A stretch of DNA of 28,398 nucleotides from Pseudomonadota bacterium (GTDB lineage: Bacteria > Pseudomonadota > Alphaproteobacteria > Rhizobiales > Xanthobacteraceae): the NCBI GenBank assembly GCA_023390955.1, contig JAEWBW010000336.1, positions 1 through 28,398 on the forward strand, in the 5' to 3' direction. Within the stretch, counting starts at the first letter, position 1. Each line of letters opens with the position of its first letter. Position numbers and translations under genes: made by a program. Shown in pieces: positions 21,423-28,398 of the stretch. The notes beneath the pieces were generated by a model. The model was not told where the DNA came from. It did not search any database and saw nothing but the letters and a program-made list of their open reading frames with translations.

Positions 21423-22397
21423 ATGAAACACGTGCGGCTTGCGGACAAACTCGACGTCACCCCGATCGGCCTCGGTACGGCGCCGCTCGGCGGATTGTTC
21501 ACCGAAGTCAGCGACGCCGACGCCGAAGCCACCATCGCGCGGGCCTGGTCGCTGGGCATCCGTTTCTTCGACACCGCGCCACTCTATGGTTTTGGGCTTG
21601 CCGAGCGCCGCCTCGGCAGCTTCCTGCGGCAGCAGAAGCGCGACAGTTTTACGATCTCGACCAAGGTCGGCCGCCTGCTGCGCGCCACCAATGCCGGCGA
21701 GGACCCGCATTACAAGGGCACGACCGCCGAGCGTCCGCAGTTCGATTTCAGCCATGACGGCGTGATGCGCTCGGTCGAGGAGAGCCTTAGCCGCCTCGGG
21801 CTCGATCATGTCGACGTCCTGCTCGTGCACGATCCCGACGATCATTACGACGACGCAGTATCAGGCGCGTTCCGTGCGCTGCAGCGCCTGCGCGAGGACG
21901 GCACGGTCAAGGCGATCGGCGCCGGCATGAACCAGTCGGAAATGCTGGTGCGCTTTGCGGAGAATGTGCCGGGCGACTGCTTCCTGCTTGCCGGCCGCTA
22001 CACGCTGCTGGATCAGGGCGCGCTCTCGGCGCTGTTCCCGATCTGCCAGGCCAGGAAGATCGGCATCCTGCTCGGCGGCGTCTACAACAGCGGCATTCTC
22101 GCCGATCCGCGCGCCGGCGCCAAATTCAACTACGAGGATGCCGACGCAGCGCTGGTCGGGCGCGCGCTCGAGCTCGACGACCTCTGCCGCAAGCACGGCA
22201 CCGAGCTGAAGGCCGCGGCGTTCCAGTTCTGCCGGGCGCATCCGGCGGTGACGGTCGCGCTGACCGGTGCGCGCACCGCTGCGGAAGTCTCCGATAATGT
22301 CGCGATGGCGGAGATGGAGGTGCCGGCGGGATTCTGGCTGGAGCTTCGCCAGCGCGGTCTCGTCGATGCCCGCGCGCCGTTGCCGGGTGGGGTGTGA
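21423..22397 (+). CDS. Aldo/keto reductase, aldose (L-fucose/D-threo-aldose) dehydrogenase type
   Basis: This 324-residue NAD(P)-dependent enzyme has the aldo/keto reductase tetrad: Asp 50 and Tyr 55 in FFDTAPLYGFGLAE, Lys 81 in ISTKVGR and His 136 in LLVHDPDD. The opening VTPIGLGTAPLGGLF, the LLRATNAGEDPHYKG insertion and FDFSHDGVMRSVEESLSRLGLD match, from memory, the branch that includes L-fucose dehydrogenase, D-threo-aldose 1-dehydrogenase and pyridoxal 4-dehydrogenase. These oxidise a sugar at C1 to a lactone. The next gene, four bases on, is a lactonase-type amidohydrolase, which supports that direction. ATG 21423 has AGGAG upstream; an earlier TTG start lies inside a hairpin. The sugar substrate is not known. 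Confidence 0.9.
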   Translation: MKHVRLADKLDVTPIGLGTAPLGGLFTEVSDADAEATIARAWSLGIRFFDTAPLYGFGLAERRLGSFLRQQKRDSFTISTKVGRLLRATNAGEDPHYKGTTAERPQFDFSHDGVMRSVEESLSRLGLDHVDVLLVHDPDDHYDDAVSGAFRALQRLREDGTVKAIGAGMNQSEMLVRFAENVPGDCFLLAGRYTLLDQGALSALFPICQARKIGILLGGVYNSGILADPRAGAKFNYEDADAALVGRALELDDLCRKHGTELKAAAFQFCRAHPAVTVALTGARTAAEVSDNVAMAEMEVPAGFWLELRQRGLVDARAPLPGGV

Positions 22398-22401
22398 CGT
22401 C

Positions 22402-23244
22402 ATGGTGATCGACGGCCACCAGCACTTCTGGGATCCCGCGCGCGCAGACTATCCCTGGATGGATGCAGCCGAACTGTCGCCGATCCGCCGCGTCTTTGGC
22501 CCGGCCGATCTCGCGCCGCTGTTGAAGCAGAACGGCATCGACGCCAGCATCGTCGTGCAGTGCCGCTCCGCCGTCGAGGAGACCGAGGAATTCTTGCGCA
22601 TCGCTGCTGCGACGCCATTCGTCATCGGCGTGGTCGGCTGGGCCGATCTCACCGACGGCGCGCTGGACGAAACGCTGGCACGCCTGCGTGCCTTGCCGGG
22701 CGGCGGCAAGCTCGTCGGCATTCGCCATCAGGTTCATGACGAAGCCGATCCGGACTGGCTGCTGCGCGAGGACGTGCAGCGCGGCCTCAAGGCCGTGTTC
22801 GCCCATGACCTCGCCTACGACTTCCTCGTCCGCACCCGCGAGCTGCCCGCCGCGATCGCGACTGCGCAGGCCTTTCCAGAGGCTCGCTTCGTGCTCGACC
22901 ATGCCGCAAAGCCGCCGATCGCCACCGGCTTCGACCGCGACTGGGCCGATCGCATCGCAGCGCTGGCGGCGTGCGGAAATGTCTGGTGCAAGATCTCGGG
23001 CCTCGCGACCGAAGCGAAATGGGATGATTGGGATGCGGAACGGCTGTTTCTGGCGATCGAGCACGCGGCGAAATGTTTTGGCGAAGATCGCTTGATCTTC
23101 GGCTCCGACTGGCCGGTGTGTTTGCTCGCCGGCAGCTATGGCGAGATCAAGGGCGCGCTCGATACGTGCTTGACGAAGCTCGGGCCAAAGTTGCGCGAAA
23201 AGGCATTCGGCGTGAACGCGCAGCGGGCGTATCGGTTGGCCTGA
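22402..23244 (+). CDS. Amidohydrolase-family lactonase (L-fucono/rhamnono-lactonase type)
   Basis: This 280-residue TIM-barrel protein belongs to the Amidohydrolase_2 group. It opens VIDGHQHFWDP with the H-x-H motif (His 6, His 8). Other features are VGIRHQVHDE, FVLDHAAKPPI with a metal-ligand type His, WCKISGLATEA, and IFGSDWPVCLLAG with the catalytic Asp. These features are typical of sugar-acid lactonases such as L-fuconolactonase and L-rhamnono-1,4-lactonase. It would open the lactone made by the adjacent aldose dehydrogenase. ATG 22402 follows the reductase stop by four bases, so they are one unit. No sugar-acid dehydratase follows: the next element is a palindromic repeat, then genes on the other strand. 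Confidence 0.9.
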   Translation: MVIDGHQHFWDPARADYPWMDAAELSPIRRVFGPADLAPLLKQNGIDASIVVQCRSAVEETEEFLRIAAATPFVIGVVGWADLTDGALDETLARLRALPGGGKLVGIRHQVHDEADPDWLLREDVQRGLKAVFAHDLAYDFLVRTRELPAAIATAQAFPEARFVLDHAAKPPIATGFDRDWADRIAALAACGNVWCKISGLATEAKWDDWDAERLFLAIEHAAKCFGEDRLIFGSDWPVCLLAGSYGEIKGALDTCLTKLGPKLREKAFGVNAQRAYRLA

Positions 23245-23260
23245 ACGCATCTGCGCGCTC

Positions 23261-23470
23261 CTCTTCCTTCTCCCCTTGTGGGAGAAGGTGGCATAGGCGG
23301 CCTTAGGCCGCCGTTCTTAACAACGCCGAAGCGAAGCTTCGGCTATGGCGCCGGATGAGGGGTATGCATCCGCGTGCTCAAACGAAGTTGGATTCGCGGA
23401 GAGATACCCCTCACCCGTCTCGCCGCGGCGCGGCGATCCACCCACTCCCACAAGGGGAGAGGGGAAGAAG
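23261..23470. repeat. About 210-bp composite inverted-repeat element
   Basis: Outer arms CTCCCCTTGTGGGAG (23270-23284) and the exact complement (23445-23459) are flanked by CTTCC/GGAAG extensions. Inner arms TGAGGGGTAT (23356-23365) and ATACCCCTCA (23404-23413) are also exact. The middle contains a local GAAGCGAAGCTTC palindrome and a GGCGGCCTTAGGCCGCC hairpin near 23297-23313. It fills the space between the convergent lactonase and NTF2-like genes and ends at the latter's stop. It is a dispersed rhizobial type as far as I can recognise. Confidence 0.8.
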
Positions 23471-23473
23471 CCC

Positions 23474-23839
23474 TCACACCCCCGCCGGCACCTGATCCAG
23501 AAATCCCGTCACGCTTCTGATGCGATCACCGCTGAGCACTGCGAAATCGGTGCCCTTGATCGGGCTGTCCACGCCCTCGGGACCAAGTCCCCAGGAAAAG
23601 CGCACATGTTCGCCATAGCCGTTGGGCTCGCCAATCAGTGTGAACTTGAATTCGGGGAAGCGCTGCTGCACGCCTGAGATCAGCGCGTCGATGCCATCAG
23701 GGCCGTCGCCCTTCATCAGCGGATCGACGTAGCTCGCATCCGCCGTCCAGTTCTCGCTGAGCAGCGCGCGGCGCCGGGCGGGCGTGCGCTCGTTCCAGAG
23801 CTCGATGTAGCGGCGGGCGACGGTGGTGTGGTCGGTCAT
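23474..23839 (-). CDS. NTF2-like / SnoaL-like protein
   Basis: This 121-residue protein has the cone-shaped NTF2 fold. A long N-terminal helix (TTVARRYIELWNERTPARRRALLSENWTADASYVDP) is followed by GDGPDGIDALISGVQQRFPEFKFTL and strands VRFSWGLG, DSPIKGTDFAVLSGDRIRSVTGFLD. Such small proteins are often isomerases, dehydratases or ligand carriers, and many have no known role. ATG 23839 has GGAGAG upstream. It is the last of three minus-strand genes but is separated from ridA by 114 bases that hold a strong hairpin, so it may have its own promoter. Confidence 0.88.
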   Translation of the reverse strand: MTDHTTVARRYIELWNERTPARRRALLSENWTADASYVDPLMKGDGPDGIDALISGVQQRFPEFKFTLIGEPNGYGEHVRFSWGLGPEGVDSPIKGTDFAVLSGDRIRSVTGFLDQVPAGV

Positions 23840-23889
23840 GGTGCTCTCCTTCGATGTCGCCGTTGTCCGGCTGACCGTGACTATCGAAG

Positions 23890-23940
23890 GATTGCGCGCG
23901 TCAATCGATTACCTCGGAGGTCATCGTGACGCGCGCGATC
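23890..23940 (-). terminator. Strong hairpin between ridA and the NTF2-like gene
   Basis: GCGCGCGTCA (23894-23903) and TGACGCGCGC (23927-23936) pair perfectly and extend outward by GAT/ATC with one wobble, giving about 14 bp around a 23-base loop. It starts 14 bases after the ridA stop. It could end that transcript or bind a regulator of the downstream gene; no T-tract is present. Confidence 0.5.
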
Positions 23941-23953
23941 GTCAGGTCAAAAA

Positions 23954-24304
23954 TTACTTCGCCGCGACGACCATGATCTCGACGGTGTACTGCGCCGCCG
24001 CGAGCTTGGCTTCCACCGTGGCGCGGGCAGGCGTGTTGCCGGGCGATACCCAGGCGTCCCACACCGCGTTCATCTCCTGGAAGTTCTTCATGTCGGTGAT
24101 GTAGATCGTCGCCGAGAGCAGCTTCGACTTGTCGGTGCCGGCCTTGGCGAGGTGGCTGTCGATGGTCGCGAGGATGTCCTGGGTCTGCTTGGTCACGCTT
24201 TCACCAGCCGCCTTGTTGGCGACGACGCCGGCGAGATAGACGGTGTTGCCGTGCACGACGACCTGGCTCATGCGCGGGCCGGTTTCGAAACGCTGAATGC
24301 TCAT
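23954..24304 (-). CDS. ridA: RidA-family protein (enamine/imine deaminase)
   Basis: This 116-residue protein is a full-length RidA/YjgF/UK114 subunit. The start SIQRFETGPRMSQVVVHGNTVYLAGVVAN, the helix TKQTQDILATIDSHLAKAGTDKSKLLSATIYITDM and the C-terminal PARATVEAKLAAAQYTVEIMVVA match the family. Arg in PARATVEA occupies the carboxylate-binding position, and Glu follows in VEI. RidA trimers hydrolyse reactive enamines and imines released by PLP or flavin enzymes. It starts about 100 bases after a flavin dehydrogenase gene on the same strand, so it may clear reactive products of that enzyme; this is inference. ATG 24304 has AGGAG upstream. Subfamily paralogues (Rid1-7) can differ in activity. 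Confidence 0.92.
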   Translation of the reverse strand: MSIQRFETGPRMSQVVVHGNTVYLAGVVANKAAGESVTKQTQDILATIDSHLAKAGTDKSKLLSATIYITDMKNFQEMNAVWDAWVSPGNTPARATVEAKLAAAQYTVEIMVVAAK

Positions 24305-24406
24305 TGGGGGATCTCCTGAGGGGGATGGCGGCCCTCTCTAGCGCAGCGCTCCGCGCGGCGCCACCCCGTGCGACGCGTCGTCGCCATGCGACACGGTGGT
24401 TGCCGC

Positions 24407-26062
24407 TTACACCGCTTTCGCCGCCGCACGCCCGGCGTTGCGGCCGGAGAACAGGCAGCCGCCGAGGAAGGTGCCTTCCAGCGAACGATACCCGTGCACG
24501 CCGCCGCCGCCGAAGCCGGCGGCTTCGCCGACCGCATAGAGCCCGGGGATGATCTGTCCGTTTTGTCCGAACACGCGGGCATCGAGGTCGGTCTCGAAGC
24601 CGCCGAGCGTCTTGCGGGTGAGGATGTTGAGCTTGACCGCGATCAGCGGCCCCTTCTCGGGATCGAGGATGCGGTGCGGGGACGCTGTGCGGATCAGCTT
24701 GTCGCCGATATAGCGGCGCGCATTGTGGATGTTCATCACCTGCGCGTCCTTGACGTAGGGATTGGCGATCTCGCGGTCGCGCGCCTCGATCTGCGTCTTG
24801 ATCTGCTCGAGCTTGAGAAGATCATTGCCGGCGAGCTTGTTCATGGCCGTGACGAGATCGCCGAGATTGTCGCGCACGATGAAGTCGACACCATGGCTCT
24901 TGAACGCTTCCACCGGCGCCGGTGCGCCCTTGTTGGTGGCGCGGCGCAAGGTCATGCGCCAGCTCTTGCCGGTGAGGTCGGGGTTCTGCTCCGAGCCCGA
25001 CAGCGCAAACTCCTTCTTGATGATGCTCTGCGTCAGCACGAACCAGGAGTAATCATGGCCGGTGGACATGATGTATTGCAGCTGGCCGAGCGTGTCGGAG
25101 CCGGGGAACAGCGGCGCCGGCAGCCGTTTGCCCGTGGCATCGAACCACATCGAGGACGGGCCCGGCAGGATGCGGATGCCGTGGCGTGGCCAGATCGGTG
25201 ACCAGTTCTGGATGCCTTCGACATAATGCCACATGCGATCGCGGTTGATCAGCCGCGCGCCGGCGCCTTCGGTGATGCCGATCATGCGGCCGTCGACATG
25301 TTCGGGCACGCCGGAGATCATGAACTTTGGCGGCGCACCGAGACGCTGCGGCCAGTTCTGCCGCACCAGGTCGTGATTGCCGCCGATGCCGCCGGAGGCG
25401 ACGATTACGGCCTGCGCCTTCAGCGTGAACTCGCCGACCACTTTGCGCGACGAGCTCTTGCCGCGTTCGACGTTGTCGGGCTCGAGGATCGCGCCGCTGA
25501 CGCCGTCGACCACGCCGTTGCTGACGGACAGCGCATCGACGCGGTGGCGCGGCTTGAAGACCAGCCGCCCGCTCTTCATCGCCTCGCGCGCGCGCCGCTC
25601 GAACGGTTCGACGATACCGGGCCCGGTGCCCCATGTGACGTGAAAGCGCGGCACCGAATTGCCGTGACCCATCGCGTCATAGCCGCCGCGCTCGGCCCAG
25701 CCGACGACGGGGAAGATGCGATGACCCATCGCGCGCAGCCATGATCGCTTCTCGCCTGCGGCGAACGCGACATAGGCCTCGGCCCATTTGCGCGGCCAGT
25801 GATCCTCGTCGCGATCGAAGCCCGCGGTTCCCTGCCAGTCCTGCATGGCGAGGTCGAAGGAATCCTTGATGCCGAGCCGGCGCTGCTCCGGCGAATCGAC
25901 CAGGAAAAGGCCGCCGAACGACCAGAACGCCTGGCCGCCGATCGACTGCTCGCCTTCCTGGTCCACCACGATCACGCGCTTGCCGGCGTCCGCGATCTCG
26001 GTTGCCGCAACCAGTCCGGACAGTCCGGCGCCGACGACGATGACGTCTGCCTGCTCAGCCAT
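24407..26062 (-). CDS. FAD-dependent dehydrogenase, 3-ketosteroid-dehydrogenase/fumarate-reductase type
   Basis: This 551-residue flavoprotein starts ADVIVVGAGLSGLVAATEIADAGKRVIVVDQE, a Rossmann FAD motif. It continues with the conserved GGQAFWSFGGLF region and AVIVASGGIGGNHDLVRQNWP in the middle, and closes IIPGLYAVGEAAGFGGGGVHGYRSLEGTFLGGCLFSGRNAG, the second FAD contact of the FAD_binding_2 family. No haem or extra domains are attached and there is no signal peptide. It resembles the group annotated as FAD-binding dehydrogenases related to KstD; the true substrate is unknown. ATG 26062 directly precedes the Rossmann strand and has GGGGGAA upstream; an 18-codon extension is rejected. ridA follows on the same strand. 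Confidence 0.9.
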   Translation of the reverse strand: MAEQADVIVVGAGLSGLVAATEIADAGKRVIVVDQEGEQSIGGQAFWSFGGLFLVDSPEQRRLGIKDSFDLAMQDWQGTAGFDRDEDHWPRKWAEAYVAFAAGEKRSWLRAMGHRIFPVVGWAERGGYDAMGHGNSVPRFHVTWGTGPGIVEPFERRAREAMKSGRLVFKPRHRVDALSVSNGVVDGVSGAILEPDNVERGKSSSRKVVGEFTLKAQAVIVASGGIGGNHDLVRQNWPQRLGAPPKFMISGVPEHVDGRMIGITEGAGARLINRDRMWHYVEGIQNWSPIWPRHGIRILPGPSSMWFDATGKRLPAPLFPGSDTLGQLQYIMSTGHDYSWFVLTQSIIKKEFALSGSEQNPDLTGKSWRMTLRRATNKGAPAPVEAFKSHGVDFIVRDNLGDLVTAMNKLAGNDLLKLEQIKTQIEARDREIANPYVKDAQVMNIHNARRYIGDKLIRTASPHRILDPEKGPLIAVKLNILTRKTLGGFETDLDARVFGQNGQIIPGLYAVGEAAGFGGGGVHGYRSLEGTFLGGCLFSGRNAGRAAAKAV

Positions 26063-26310
26063 AGGTTCCCCCCTGTAGTTGTCCGGATTGAAGCCAGCGG
26101 TTGTAGCTGAGATCAAGGGTGTGCGTCGTAAGAGTCCGTTAACTTGTTCCGTTTTGGGATTGAGGCCCGCTGAGTGCAGCCCGCGCGCAACACTGGATTT
26201 GAATTTGTTTTGAGCGAGCCGGCGCGCCTAGACAAAACGGCGGTTACGACCGACCCTAGCCTCGCATCACCACCTGACACGCGGATTCGTTTTCGACTGG
26301 GGCGGGGGAC

Positions 26311-26781
26311 ATGAAGTTTCTGACGGGGTTGCTTGCGGCGGTTCTCTTGATCGCTGGCATGGGGGCTTCTCACGCGGTGGTCCGCATCGCGGATGATCGC
26401 GGCGGCCGCATCGGAACTTATGTCGACAAATATCAGGACCTGCGCCAGTCCGGCGACACCGTGATCATCGACGGCCTCTGCGCCTCGGCCTGCACCATCG
26501 TGCTCGGCGCCATTCCGCACGACCGGATTTGCGTGACCTCGCATGCCACGCTCGGCTTCCACGCCGCGTGGGATTTCGGCCAGAACGGCCGCGCCGTCAC
26601 CAACACCGAAGCCACCCAGATGCTCTATGCGATGTATCCCTCGCAGGTGAAGCGCTGGATTTCGCGCCGCGGCGGGCTCACACCGCACATGATCTTCCTG
26701 AAGGGCAAGCAGCTCCAGGCGATGTACAAGCCCTGCTATCTCGACGCGCAGGCCTCCACCAACAAGCCGGCTTCGCGGTAA
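26311..26781 (+). CDS. Small exported protein with a possible ClpP-like Ser/His pair
   Basis: This 156-residue protein has a signal peptide (residues 1-22, ending GASHA). The mature part begins VVRIADDRGGRIGTYVDKY, then DTVIIDGLCASACTIVLG and DRICVTSHATLGFHAAWDF. The order of a strand with Gly, a Ser in S-A-C (Ser 59), and a His in L-G-F-H (His 84, 25 residues on) recalls the nucleophile and base of ClpP, which have the same spacing. Cys 57, 61 and 74 and a C-terminal Cys could form disulfides. The usual third residue is not obvious, and the protein is shorter than ClpP. I do not know a named family. ATG 26311 follows GGGGCGGGG. It diverges from the flavin dehydrogenase. Confidence 0.82.
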   Translation: MKFLTGLLAAVLLIAGMGASHAVVRIADDRGGRIGTYVDKYQDLRQSGDTVIIDGLCASACTIVLGAIPHDRICVTSHATLGFHAAWDFGQNGRAVTNTEATQMLYAMYPSQVKRWISRRGGLTPHMIFLKGKQLQAMYKPCYLDAQASTNKPASR

Positions 26782-26811
26782 CTTTCATTCATTCTCCGGA
26801 TTCCTTCTTCG

Positions 26812-26980
26812 CCTCTCCCCGCTAGCGGGGAGAGGTCGCAATTGCGCGTAGCGCAAGTGCGGGTGAGGGGGAGCCTCCGCGAGTTCCGCCGGCAGTGTCC
26901 TCGCGGACACTCCCCCTCACCCCAACCCTCCTAGCGCGAGCGAAGTTCGTCGCGCCCCGCAAGCGGGGAGAGGGAGAGAA
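26812..26980. repeat. Composite palindromic element filling the 26782-27086 spacer
   Basis: The 305-base spacer holds no gene. It starts with a perfect 24-base palindrome (26812-26835, core CCCCGCTAGCGGGG), just after the stop of the small exported protein. The palindrome is followed by GGGTGAGGGGGAG and its complement CTCCCCCTCACCC (near 26864 and 26911), a GTGTCC/GGACAC hairpin, and a final CCCCGCAAGCGGGG hairpin (26955-26968). The whole is a mosaic repeat of the type seen between many Bradyrhizobium genes and may act as the 3' end of the upstream transcript. Confidence 0.75.
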
Positions 26981-27086
26981 CACCTCCGCGTCACGTGATC
27001 CCGACCCTATCAGCGCCGCTTGCCCGGGCGCGGGGCAGGGCCTATTTGAGAGGCAGGGAACCGGGGCCTTCGTCCCGGTCATTGTC

Positions 27087-27281
27087 ATGGCTCAACCGCT
27101 GCATTCCGCCCATCAGGTACAGGACAATTCGCCCACTGCCGGCCGCCTGCCGGCCGTGCTGGTGTTGCTGGGCGCCTGTCTCGGCGGATTTGCCGTTCTC
27201 GCCGTGCTGGCGCTCTGGTTCCACTACGGGACGCAGGTGTTTTTCGAGATGATCAGGACCGGCCTTGCCGCCTGCTTCTGA
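27087..27281 (+). CDS. Small single-pass membrane protein upstream of sco
   Basis: This 64-residue protein has a polar N-terminus (AQPLHSAHQVQDNSPTAGRL), one hydrophobic helix (PAVLVLLGACLGGFAVLAVLALW, about residues 22-44) and a short tail (FHYGTQVFFEMIRTGLAACF). The gene lies 24 bases before sco on the same strand and is probably co-transcribed, which suggests a small assembly factor or subunit linked to cytochrome oxidase copper delivery; this is inference from position only. The ATG at 27087 is the first Met after the repeat; its ribosome-binding site is weak. Longer frames run back into the repeat and are rejected. Confidence 0.65.
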   Translation: MAQPLHSAHQVQDNSPTAGRLPAVLVLLGACLGGFAVLAVLALWFHYGTQVFFEMIRTGLAACF

Positions 27282-27305
27282 CCCGCAACAGGAAGTCTTC
27301 CGTCA

Positions 27306-27896
27306 ATGAGCCCGACTGCCCGCCCGCTGGTGATCGCAACCGCCTTCGCCGCAAGTCTCGCCGTCGGCTTGCTCGTGATGTTCTGGTTCATGGGGGGAGC
27401 GGCCAAGGTGGTGCAGCCCGCCGCGATCGGCGGCCCGTTCCAACTCACCGACCAGAACGGCAAGGCCGTCACCGACAAGAGCCTCAAGGGCAAACCGACC
27501 CTGATCTTCTTCGGCTATACCCATTGCCCCGACGTCTGCCCGACCTCGCTGTTCGAGATCTCGGAGGTGATGCGCGCGCTCGGCAAGGACGCCGACAAGG
27601 TCAACGCCTTCTTCGTCTCGGTCGATCCCGAGCGCGACTCGCAGAGCGTGATGAAGGATTACCTCGGAAGCTTCGATCCGCACCTGCAAGGTCTCAGTGG
27701 CGATCCCGCCGAGATCGCAAAGGTGCTGACGTCCTACCGGGTCTACGCCAAGAAAGTCCCCGCCAAGGACGGCGACTACACCATGGATCACACCGCGCTG
27801 ATCTACCTGATGGACCGCAACGGCCAGTTCGTCTCGCCGTTCAACCTGAAGCGGACCCCGGAAGAAGCCGCCGCCGACCTGAAGCGGTATCTCTGA
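27306..27896 (+). CDS. sco: Sco1/SenC-family copper chaperone
   Basis: This 196-residue membrane-anchored thioredoxin-fold protein carries the Sco copper site: Cys 74 and Cys 78 in YTHCPDVCPTSL and His 162 in YTMDHTA. The N-terminal helix (LVIATAFAASLAVGLLVMFWFM) anchors it, with the domain in the periplasm. PFQLTDQNGKAVTDKSLKGKPTLIFFGYTHC and NAFFVSVDPERDS are standard family sequences. Sco proteins deliver copper to, or reduce, the CuA site of cytochrome c oxidase. Bradyrhizobium has more than one Sco-like protein, and I cannot say which this is. ATG 27306 has AGGAAG upstream. It follows a small membrane protein and precedes a solute-binding-protein gene after 88 bases. Confidence 0.94.
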   Translation: MSPTARPLVIATAFAASLAVGLLVMFWFMGGAAKVVQPAAIGGPFQLTDQNGKAVTDKSLKGKPTLIFFGYTHCPDVCPTSLFEISEVMRALGKDADKVNAFFVSVDPERDSQSVMKDYLGSFDPHLQGLSGDPAEIAKVLTSYRVYAKKVPAKDGDYTMDHTALIYLMDRNGQFVSPFNLKRTPEEAAADLKRYL

Positions 27897-27984
27897 GGGG
27901 GCGCGGATAACGGCAATCGGCGCTCGCGTTCCCGCCGGGATGGTCTATAAGGCCCTCCGTTCCCAGAGAAATTCCGCGCATCCG

Positions 27985-28398
27985 ATGGCCCCGCAACTGG
28001 CGAAACTGCCGACAACTGCCCGCCTTGTCCTGGCGGCGCTGGCGGCCGGCTTCTGCCTGATCTCGGCTGCGCATGCGCAGGCGCCGGCCAAGCAGCCTCC
28101 CGCCGCGCCCCAGGCGACCCCGCAGGTCGCGCCCCAGGCCGCGCCGCAGGCCGTCCCCGGCTTCTGGGACCCGCGGCGGCGGCCGGAACGGCCGGACCTG
28201 TCGCGCCTGACTGTGATCCGTTTCCTGACCGAGACCGACTATCCGCCGTTCAACTATACCGGCGCCGACGGCAATCCGGCCGGCTTCAACGTCGATCTGG
28301 CGCGTGCGCTCTGCGAGGAGATCAAGGTCACCTGCACGGTGCAGATGCGCCGCTTCGAGACGCTGGTCGACGCGCTCTCCTCCAACCGCGGCGACGCC
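27985..28398 (+). CDS. Family 3 extracellular solute-binding protein (3' end outside window)
   Basis: The frame opens at ATG 27985 and is still open at the last base, giving 138 residues. A signal peptide (residues 10-31, LVLAALAAGFCLISAAHA) is followed by a Pro/Ala/Gln-rich linker with APQ and PQ repeats (about residues 32-60). The SBP_bac_3 domain then begins: LTVIRFLTETDYPPFNYTGADGNPAGFNVDLARALCEE is the classic opening of amino-acid-binding proteins, followed by TCTVQMRRFETLVDALSSNRGDA. It probably serves an amino-acid-type ABC importer, or is a stand-alone sensor; the rest of the gene and its neighbours are not in view. The low-complexity linker is unusual for this family. Confidence 0.87.
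   Translation, partial: MAPQLAKLPTTARLVLAALAAGFCLISAAHAQAPAKQPPAAPQATPQVAPQAAPQAVPGFWDPRRRPERPDLSRLTVIRFLTETDYPPFNYTGADGNPAGFNVDLARALCEEIKVTCTVQMRRFETLVDALSSNRGDA

Noticed and set aside
20355..21845. 496-codon minus-strand frame opposite the binding-protein gene
   Set aside because: It runs through the hairpin pair and into the reductase gene, both supported on the plus strand, and has no domain signal.
26812..26980. Possible CRISPR-like or multi-copy direct repeat pattern
   Set aside because: The repeated words are inverted, not direct, with no regular spacers. This is a mosaic of hairpins.
1..28398. Prophage, integrase, insertion sequence, toxin-antitoxin or anti-phage system
   Set aside because: No protein in any frame shows the expected motifs, and gene content and codon use look uniform. 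The tRNA has no integrase gene beside it and I see no partial duplicate of its 3' end nearby.

Overview
The window is a high-GC, gene-dense chromosomal segment that looks like Bradyrhizobium or a close relative in the Nitrobacteraceae. This rests on recall of protein and repeat families, not on a search. The support is the rhizobial form of XylA, a long two-repeat dCTP deaminase, a SAM-II riboswitch in front of metZ (typical of alphaproteobacteria), and several intergenic palindromic repeats that I recognise from Bradyrhizobium genomes. I see no prophage, insertion sequence, CRISPR array or defence system.

Layout. Positions 1-1934 (+) hold the end of a membrane protein and two tandem exported SGNH/GDSL-type proteins; the first appears to have lost its catalytic residues. 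metZ (2043-3230, -) sits behind a clear promoter, SAM-II aptamer and intrinsic terminator (3270-3416). Divergent from it are dcd, a one-domain PAS protein, an unrecognised 349-residue protein and a MATE exporter (3495-7967, +). Positions 8053-11890 are all on the minus strand: a Gly/Met-rich exported protein, an SRPBCC protein, a VOC protein, two small membrane proteins, and an AraC regulator next to an Ogt-type DNA repair methyltransferase. A tRNA-Gly(CCC) with its own terminator lies at 12045-12160, followed by an epoxide-hydrolase-like gene (-) and an XRE-cupin regulator coupled to a GNAT acetyltransferase (+).

The central unit is a sugar-catabolic cluster at 14550-23244 (+): LacI-type regulator, xylulokinase, xylose isomerase, a CUT2-type ABC importer (single-domain ATPase, permease, binding protein), an aldo/keto reductase and an amidohydrolase-type lactonase. 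The importer with XylA and XylB gives a complete route from D-xylose to xylulose 5-phosphate. The last two genes look like the first two steps of an oxidative aldose route. A 22-codon reading frame with a strong ribosome-binding site ends in the start codon of the binding-protein gene, and two strong hairpins follow that gene.

The right end holds an NTF2-like protein, RidA and a KstD-like flavin dehydrogenase (-), then a small exported protein with a possible ClpP-like Ser/His pair, a 64-residue membrane protein, a Sco copper chaperone, and the start of a family 3 solute-binding protein cut by the window edge (+). Seven complex inverted-repeat elements of different sequence sit in the intergenic spaces, mostly next to gene ends.
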